DNA from: Dendronalium phyllosphericum CENA369
GTDB taxonomy: Bacteria; Cyanobacteriota; Cyanobacteriia; Cyanobacteriales; Nostocaceae
DNA: 57,439 bases
Reading direction: 5' to 3'
Assembly: GCF_016056275.1 (NCBI RefSeq)
Contig: NZ_JAECZA010000291.1
Coordinates: 1-57,439 of the forward strand
The notes beneath the pieces were generated by a model. That model was not told the origin of the DNA. It did not search any database and saw only the letters and a program-made list of their open reading frames with translations. How positions within the stretch are numbered: position 1 is the first letter of the stretch; every line of letters begins with the position of its first letter. Both the position numbers and the translations under genes were made by a program. Below, in pieces: positions 56,463 through 57,439 of the stretch.

Positions 56463-56599
56463 ACACTCTCAAATCAGAATCGAGCAAAAGTTATAGCAAA
56501 GTGCTGAGTGTAGCTGCTGCTGTTTAGAAATCAGGAGCCATAATACACAATCCTCCTGATTTCTGGCTTGGTGAATTCTGACTTCTATCTTAAATTGAC

Positions 56600-56968
56600 T
56601 TATAACTTCCGCATATTTCTACTAATGGGATCGAAACCTCTAGAAAAACGGGTGCTTTCATCGTAGTAAGCTCCACTGAGATCCGCTCCGTATAACTTGG
56701 TATTGTTAAGTTTAGCTCCCCGAAGATTGGCTTCATTTAGTTTTACACCGCTCAAATTAGCTCTGGTCAAATTTGCTTGAGCTAAGTTAGCTCTACTCAA
56801 ATCTGCTCCCCAGAGCTTGGCTCTCGCTAGGTTAGCGCCACTCAAATTAGCTCCCCACAAATTAATTCCAGGCAAATAGGCTCCAATTAGCTTGGCTCTA
56901 CTTAGGTTTGCTGCTGGAAAATATTTCTCTCCTGCGGCATAAAGTTTTTTCAGTACTTCAACATCCAT
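56600..56968 (-). CDS. Pentapeptide-repeat protein
   Basis: This 122-residue protein has a run of A(N/D)Lxx pentapeptide units from about residue 20 to 100 (ANLSGANLARAKLWGADLS and so on), which fold as a right-handed quadrilateral beta helix. The first 18 residues (MDVEVLKKLYAAGEKYFPA) form a helix found in many cyanobacterial members. There is no signal peptide. Its start overlaps the end of the upstream 104-residue gene by eleven bases, so they are co-translated. Confidence 0.9.
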   Translation of the reverse strand: MDVEVLKKLYAAGEKYFPAANLSRAKLIGAYLPGINLWGANLSGANLARAKLWGADLSRANLAQANLTRANLSGVKLNEANLRGAKLNNTKLYGADLSGAYYDESTRFSRGFDPISRNMRKL

Positions 56969-57272
56969 GCGTTGTGTTAGCCTTCTTCAGTAATAAAGAA
57001 GTAATCTGTTGCCATTCCTGGCTTAATTCTCCTACAAACTCTGGCTGGCTACTGCGTCGATACCAGTAACGGGCATTACTCAAATCGCCCTCTTGGCGAT
57101 GTAGGTAGGCATGAACCCAGGCACTATCAGCATCGCTGGCATTTTGAACTATGTCATGAGCTTTGCCCCAATCACCTTTTTTGTCGTACCACAGAGCTTG
57201 CAATGCTGTTGGCAATGTTTGAGGACACGAACGCTGTTTTTCAAGCAACCTCAAGAATTCTTCTATGTTCAC
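56958..57272 (-). CDS. TPR-like conserved hypothetical protein, partner of the pentapeptide protein
   Basis: This 104-residue protein is helical: TALQALWYDKKGDWGKAHDIVQ, then DSAWVHAYLHRQEGDLSNARYWYRRS. The helix pairs resemble tetratricopeptide repeats (GDW..AH, GDL..AR). It is cytoplasmic and of unknown function. The stop codon lies inside the pentapeptide-repeat gene, an eleven-base overlap. A 55-base stretch of it (57113-57167) is repeated exactly at the end of the window. Confidence 0.8.
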   Translation of the reverse strand: MNIEEFLRLLEKQRSCPQTLPTALQALWYDKKGDWGKAHDIVQNASDADSAWVHAYLHRQEGDLSNARYWYRRSSQPEFVGELSQEWQQITSLLLKKANTTHGC

Positions 57273-57384
57273 GATCGCAACTCCACATCATATTAAACCC
57301 CCTACTTTTAAGATACTCCGCAGTTTGCTTGTAGGTGATGTTTAATTAAAATAGGACGCATTGACCAAGCCCTGTTGGGGCGGG

Positions 57385-57439
57385 GAACCCAGGCACTATC
57401 AGCATCGCTGGCATTTTGAACTATGTCATGAGCTTTGCC
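57385..57439. repeat. 55-base exact copy of 57113-57167 at the window end
   Basis: GAACCCAGGCACTATCAGCA and the following 35 bases repeat an internal part of the 104-residue gene. It is preceded by a CAAGCCCTGTTGGGGCGGGG repeat. It may be a real partial duplication or an assembly overlap at a contig end. Confidence 0.85.

Overview
The window looks like chromosomal DNA of a filamentous, probably heterocystous (Nostocales-type) cyanobacterium. The signs are frequent HIP1 octamers (GCGATCGC), 7-8 bp tandem repeats and larger palindromic repeats between genes, and a gene set typical of that group: ferredoxin-thioredoxin reductase catalytic chain, a groESL operon with K-box and CIRCE, a PatA-type chemosensory cluster, a GlgA2-like glycogen synthase and a cyanobacterial TamB. 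No phage or large transposon is visible. Species cannot be given from the sequence alone.

Layout. 1-9 kb: TetR-type regulator, DUF309 protein and ftrC (overlapping pair), DUF58 protein, a Uma2-type protein, a beta-helix/SLH surface protein, a DUF5895-like protein and the lytic transglycosylase MltA with a small upstream partner. 9-15 kb: Ser/Thr kinase, an orphan c-type-heme (DUF3365)-HAMP sensor divergent from a PhnD-like binding lipoprotein, an APH-fold kinase preceded by an elaborate nested inverted repeat, and a TIR-like/deoxyribosyltransferase-like protein. 16-20 kb: LuxR-type response regulator, thioredoxin-like [2Fe-2S] protein, groES-groEL. 20-22.2 kb: small accessory patch (Rpn/DUF4351 nuclease, SMI1/KNR4 protein, HicAB). 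22.3-25.7 kb: urease genes ureD-ureA, then a two-gene AAA ATPase plus DUF4276 (TOPRIM-like) module, then ureB; ureC does not follow. 25.8-30.5 kb: DHH phosphoesterase, HNH endonuclease, alanine racemase, tRNA-Leu(UAG). 31.6-39.1 kb: five-gene chemosensory operon (PatA/DUF4388-REC, CheY, CheW, MCP, CheA-REC). 39.3-43.6 kb: accessory stretch with an internally duplicated membrane protein, a secreted-protein gene split by a 239-bp MITE-like insertion with a 9-bp target duplication, another Uma2 protein and an unknown 219-residue protein. 43.9-57.4 kb: glgA, a very large double-module hybrid histidine kinase, tamB, a 51-residue zinc-ribbon-like protein and a pentapeptide-repeat pair. The last 55 bases repeat an earlier stretch exactly, which may be a contig-end effect.

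How the genes relate. The operon-like units are ftrC-DUF309, the MltA pair, groESL, hicBA, the ure locus, the chemosensory cluster and the pentapeptide pair. The most noteworthy points are the AAA/DUF4276 module lodged between ureA and ureB, the MITE with a reconstructable pre-insertion gene, the TIR-like protein, and several genes (TetR, DUF58, hybrid kinase) that appear to carry genomic repeat sequence in frame inside their coding regions. All family assignments are by reading motifs; no database search was run.
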